A DNA stretch of 64,000 bases from Pinus tabuliformis (lineage: Eukaryota; Streptophyta; Pinopsida; Pinales; Pinaceae): the NCBI GenBank assembly GCA_031772625.1, contig CM062815.1:606655980-606719979 (forward strand), given 5' to 3'. A program made the translations under genes and the position numbers. The notes under the pieces are model-generated. The model was not told the DNA's origin, made no database searches, and saw only the letters and a program-made list of their open reading frames with translations. Shown piece after piece: positions 60,556-64,000 of this stretch (position 1 is its first letter; each line of letters begins with the position of its first letter).

Positions 60556-61610
60556 TGTTATAGGATTTTATGCTCAGTTAGATTAACGAAAAACCCTCTC
60601 AGGTTCTCTCAGGAACCTAGGGCAGATCGAATAAGGGAAAGGTTGTTCGAAGGTTTGATTCTTTCAGTGATGCAAGAAGTAAGGAAGAGATTGATAAGAG
60701 AAGTGGAAGATAAGCCTGTGAGTCCCTACATTCAGACCTATTGGAGTTTTCAGTGTAGCTGGGAAGCTCTCCTAGCTAACTCCAAAGCTTGTTCCTGCAT
60801 ATAAGAAAGAAGAAATAAAATATTCACAACTTAATAATATTATCAATCTAAAACATTAGAAACAACTAAACATAACTAAATGCATTATGACAAACCAAAC
60901 TTCCAAGCATTCATTAGTTAGATACAAGAAGTAAACAATGAAAAAAAATATATGGAAGAAAGAACAACCAATCTATATTAATCAAGTAGATGAAGGAAAG
61001 TTACAACCATCAGATGTACTTGCAACAACACCTCCTCCAACTCCTACCTCCAAAACTCTCCCTCTTAAGTGAGATCTCAACAACGTAACAATACAAGAAT
61101 TCACATCCCTTTCTCAATGGCTAAGCCTCCAATATATGGGCAAGTGAAGGCTAGGAAGATTTCCAAATTCCTCCTTAGTTTAATTTGTGCAAAATATTTA
61201 GGGTGAATAATGTTTCCTCATTTAAAAATGCTTTTATCTGCTTTTTAGATGCTTTTATGCTTAGGAAAAAGCTTCCCCATGCTTTATGGCTCTTTATCGC
61301 TTTTGTGTGTTTTTCTTGTTTAGGGAAAAGCTAAAGATGAGGATAAAGAGATCACATTCCACCATATGAGTTTCTGAAAGTGAACAAGAGTGTCAAAGTT
61401 TACTTAACTTGATTTTTTTGGCTCATGACTCAGTGAGAATTTTAGTAACACAAGCTAGATGAAGGGGACAAATTGCTATAGACTATGATATCGTGGTCCT
61501 CATGGCACATAACTTGTATTATAGTCTTATATAGACTAGGAGAGGGGTATTTCAACCAACAACATAGTATTCTCCTATGAACTGATGATGTCGTATTTTC
61601 AGGTATAACA
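60556..61610 (-). repeat. 5' LTR of the third relative
   Basis: It runs TGTTATAGGATT to GGTATAACA, 1,055 bp, close to the 1,041 bp of A and B. Landmarks come in the same order: GTTCCTGCA near 60,791, AAGTAAACAATG near 60,929, TTACAACC near 61,000 and a TATA-like CAATATATGGGC near 61,130. Confidence 0.7.
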
Positions 61611-61680
61611 GTAACGACGCTGAATGCCACTTCGTTGGTTGTGTGATGCCCCTTCAGCGCCAGCTAGGAGGATGGTTTTT

Positions 61681-61712
<32 letters not shown>

Positions 61713-62499
61713 GAGATACACTTTGATGTTATATTAATGTTTTTTTTCAAATTTTAATGTTTAAATTCTTTTAATGGTTTTTTTTTAATTTTTTAATTTT
61801 AATGATTTTTCCGAATTATTTTTAATTATTATTATAATATTTTTATAATATTTCTAATGTTTTTTTTTCAATGTTTTTTTAATTTTAATTTTTTTAGTTT
61901 TATTGTATATTTAACTTTTAATTTTATATTGTTATGTTTTTTAATTTTTAATTTTTATGTTTGTCTTTATTTTTATTTTTATTTATTTTATTATATGTTT
62001 TATTTTTTTAATATTATTTTTTTTTAATTAAAATTTTATGTGAATCATTTAAAAAAATAAAAATAATAAACTTGAAATGTCATAATCTTTGGATATAAAA
62101 TTCGTAAAAAATTCATCAAATTTGCTATTTTTTTATTCAAGTGTTTTCACAAAAAATAAATAATAATAATTACTTAACATGTTATTTTAGCAAAAAGGTC
62201 TTGAAATACATATTTTTTGAATTATATCTATCTGCAAAATGTCTATTTTTTGTCGAGTGTTTAAAATGATTATTTTTTAGTGATAATTATTTTTTGTATT
62301 GAAATATTAATTATGATATATAAATATATAAAAAATCCTAACTTCAAAATATTAATTATGTTATTATTTTAAAGCTTTGCAAAAAAAAAATTCATGATAA
62401 AAAAATTGTAAAGAAAAACAAAAAACACAAGTTTGGAAAACCCTTAAAAAATGAGCATCATAGGATGAAAAACAAGAAGAGGAATAAGACAACTTGAAA
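61611..62499. other. AT-rich DNA
   Basis: No gene is supported. It includes a short (TA)n at 61,687-61,712 and T-rich runs to about 62,030. Confidence 0.6.
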
Positions 62500-62830
62500 A
62501 TTTGTTAAATAATCATCATTTAAAAAAATTGTGCATACTTAGGACATAAGAAAATTTAAAGTGTCAAAAATATGTCTAAAAAGATGATTGATATTGCACC
62601 AATGCTTTTCAAAATTCGCATGAAAATCACCAACATTTAAAAAAAATTATCCATACTTAATATATCAAAAAATTTAAAGTGTAAAAAATGAGCCCAAAAT
62701 AAAAGGGGTTGTTGTTGCATCAACACTTTTCAAAATTGTTATGAAAATCACTGTCATTTTAAAAAAATGTGCATACTTAATACATAAGAAAATTTGAAGT
62801 GTGAAAATATGCTCCAAATAAATGTATTCT
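62500..62830. repeat. Tandem repeat, about 119 bp, three units
   Basis: The phrases GCATACTTARKACATAAGAAA and AATTTAAAGTGT recur at about 62,534, 62,652 and 62,772, each followed by a Cys-codon-like ATGAGCCC/ATATGCTCC variant. Units differ at many positions. Confidence 0.8.
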
Positions 62831-62850
62831 AAATCAATTTTTTTTTTTTA

Positions 62851-62948
62851 AATCGAATGATTCTTTGCTACCTCTAAAAAAGTGAGAACTCTGTCAAGTT
62901 CCCGTTTGAGTTCTCACTTTTTTAGAGGTAGCAAAAAATCATTCGATT
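62851..62948. repeat. Near-perfect inverted repeat: 41-bp arms, 16-bp loop
   Basis: Arms 62,851-62,891 and 62,908-62,948 pair at 40 of 41 positions (start AATCGAATGATT, end AGTGAGAACTC). RNA from either strand would fold into a long stem. It could be a small MITE-like fold-back or a small-RNA precursor; no clear target duplication is seen. Confidence 0.93.
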
Positions 62949-63100
62949 TTGAAAAGTTATCGTTTGATTGGTAATTGTGTTAATCTAGATTGACATTATA
63001 TAAGCAACTTATATTGTCTATTAACCAATCCCCAATGTAGATAAGAGGTTGATGCCTTTCATTTTAGCACTTTATGCACTTTAAGATTTATCTTTATGCA

Positions 63101-63301
63101 TAAAGTAATGGTAGACCGAGTGGTTGAGTTTGGATATTAACTACCTCACCAGTTGTGTTCAATTCCCCAAAATGACATGTTTAGCCTATATTAATTAGAC
63201 TCAAGGAGTAGGTGGCCCTAGGGAGTTTTCACTCCATCCTTGGTCAATGTGGGACATCTCAACTCTTGCTTAGTCATTGGGACATTAGTGTTAAAAAAAA
63301 G
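63101..63301 (+). mobile_element. tRNA-derived SINE with 16-bp target duplication
   Basis: A pol III A box (TGGTAGACCGAGTGG, 63,109-63,123) and B box (GTTCAATTCC, 63,157-63,166) are correctly spaced. A 3' tail of about A8 follows (63,293-63,300). Flanking direct repeats are GATTTATCTTTATGCA (63,085-63,100) and GATTTCTCTTTATGCA (63,302-63,317), with one mismatch. The 201-bp length fits short plant SINEs. A LINE partner would supply reverse transcription. Confidence 0.85.
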
Positions 63302-63317
63302 GATTTCTCTTTATGCA

Positions 63318-64000
63318 CTTTACTTGGGATGTTATGTTTGTTGATTATATTTAAGAATTAAGTGATGTCCCATAAGAAATGTACACAAGTGATGCTCTTC
63401 AAAGTGAGACACATAGTCAACATGCCATATGATACCTACCATAAGTGACATAGCTCATGATACACTATTAGATGTAACAAAAGATAGAGTCCAATGAGAA
63501 ATAATAGAAAAATGGATGTGCAAGAAGGCCTATAAAATTGAAGCCATCTCAAGCATATCTTTCCAAGAATCATTAGGGTGGTGTTGAAAACCACCATTGT
63601 TCTTATTAGTTAGCCTTCATGTGCCTATGATTCATTAGTTAACTAGTGAACAAAAAAATAAATTAATTAACATTAAATAGGAGTCATGTGTACATTAATT
63701 AAAAAATAAGCATACTACATACCATATACCTCACTACTTATCTATGGTCATTCATGTAGACCATCAGGATCACTTATAATAATAATGGTCTCCATTAACT
63801 TATCATGTTTATATTAGGTACAAAGTATCATATCATTGATGAGTTCTTGCTTGGCATTGTTTGTAATTGGAGGTTAGTACCAATAACTAAGTTTGTAAAA
63901 TGGTACAAAAATTTACTCAATATTTAATCTTCAAATACAAACCCCTTTCTCTTATGTTTTCTTTCACTTTGTGTTAGATATTCCCTTTCATAACCATTAA
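63318..64000. other. No recognised feature
   Basis: AT-rich sequence with no supported coding frame, RNA gene or repeat. Confidence 0.5.

Larger units (their letters stand above)
56894..61610 (-). mobile_element. Third, decayed relative of elements A and B, 3'-truncated
   Basis: From 56,905 the sequence resembles the trailer of A and B (compare 8,200-8,290: GATAATGAGC..., AATCCCACATCGATGACACGG). Stem-loops with TTTAACGAGTC follow at 57,395-57,940. A gag fossil (57,935-58,800), a leader, a PBS (60,534-60,552) and one LTR (60,556-61,610) complete it. Orientation is minus. The 3' end and its LTR are missing: the trailer stops next to the terminal repeat at 56,893. It is much more diverged than A and B are from each other. 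Confidence 0.7.

Overview
The window looks like intergenic DNA from a large, repeat-rich plant genome. It is most likely a seed plant, and a gymnosperm such as a conifer is my best guess from the style of the Ty3/gypsy proteins and the density of old nested elements; that guess is inference. I see no ordinary host gene, no tRNA or rRNA gene and no CRISPR array. Nearly everything that can be read is transposable elements inserted into one another, most of them decayed.

Region 1 (1-20,045) is a Ty3/gypsy element of Tat type on the + strand. It has a partial 5' LTR, a PBS, a gag that appears to start inside the PBS and to be spliced, then protease, an extra RNase H, reverse transcriptase with a degenerate gypsy RNase H, and integrase, then a 2.6-kb 3' LTR. 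Its integrase is split at 6,502/15,548 by nested element A (6,503-15,547, minus strand, TSD ATCCC), a gag-protease element without reverse transcriptase. Region 2 (20,046-23,859) holds a Ty1/copia integrase remnant, an 84-bp tandem duplication and a 5'-truncated LINE with a 17-bp target duplication.

Region 3 (23,860-56,893) is the most unusual part. I read it as one DNA transposon of about 33 kb including later insertions. It is bounded by 29-bp inverted repeats with similar subterminal regions. Inside are a decayed RNase H ORF, a multi-exon plus-strand gene (gene A, 30,738-47,957) and a convergent multi-exon minus-strand gene (gene B, 55,248-49,250) for a conserved transposase-like protein whose superfamily I cannot name. 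Later insertions and expansions include a copia LTR, a gypsy 3' end, a polypyrimidine tract of about 4.45 kb, nested element B inside that tract (36,218-44,159, TSD TCTCT), and a 2.4-kb gag-only gypsy element inside gene B (51,652-54,086, TSD CATCT).

Region 4 (56,894-64,000) starts with a decayed, 3'-truncated relative of elements A and B (to 61,610). AT-rich DNA follows, with a 119-bp tandem repeat, a 41-bp-arm hairpin and a tRNA-derived SINE with a 16-bp target duplication.

Elements A and B share LTRs, leader and trailer but carry unrelated coding modules between the same two breakpoints. Both, and the third relative, contain an array of stem-loops with different stems but a recurring TTTTAACGAG loop. 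All three use the same PBS type as the Tat element, so a Tat-like partner could have supplied their reverse transcriptase and integrase; this is inference.
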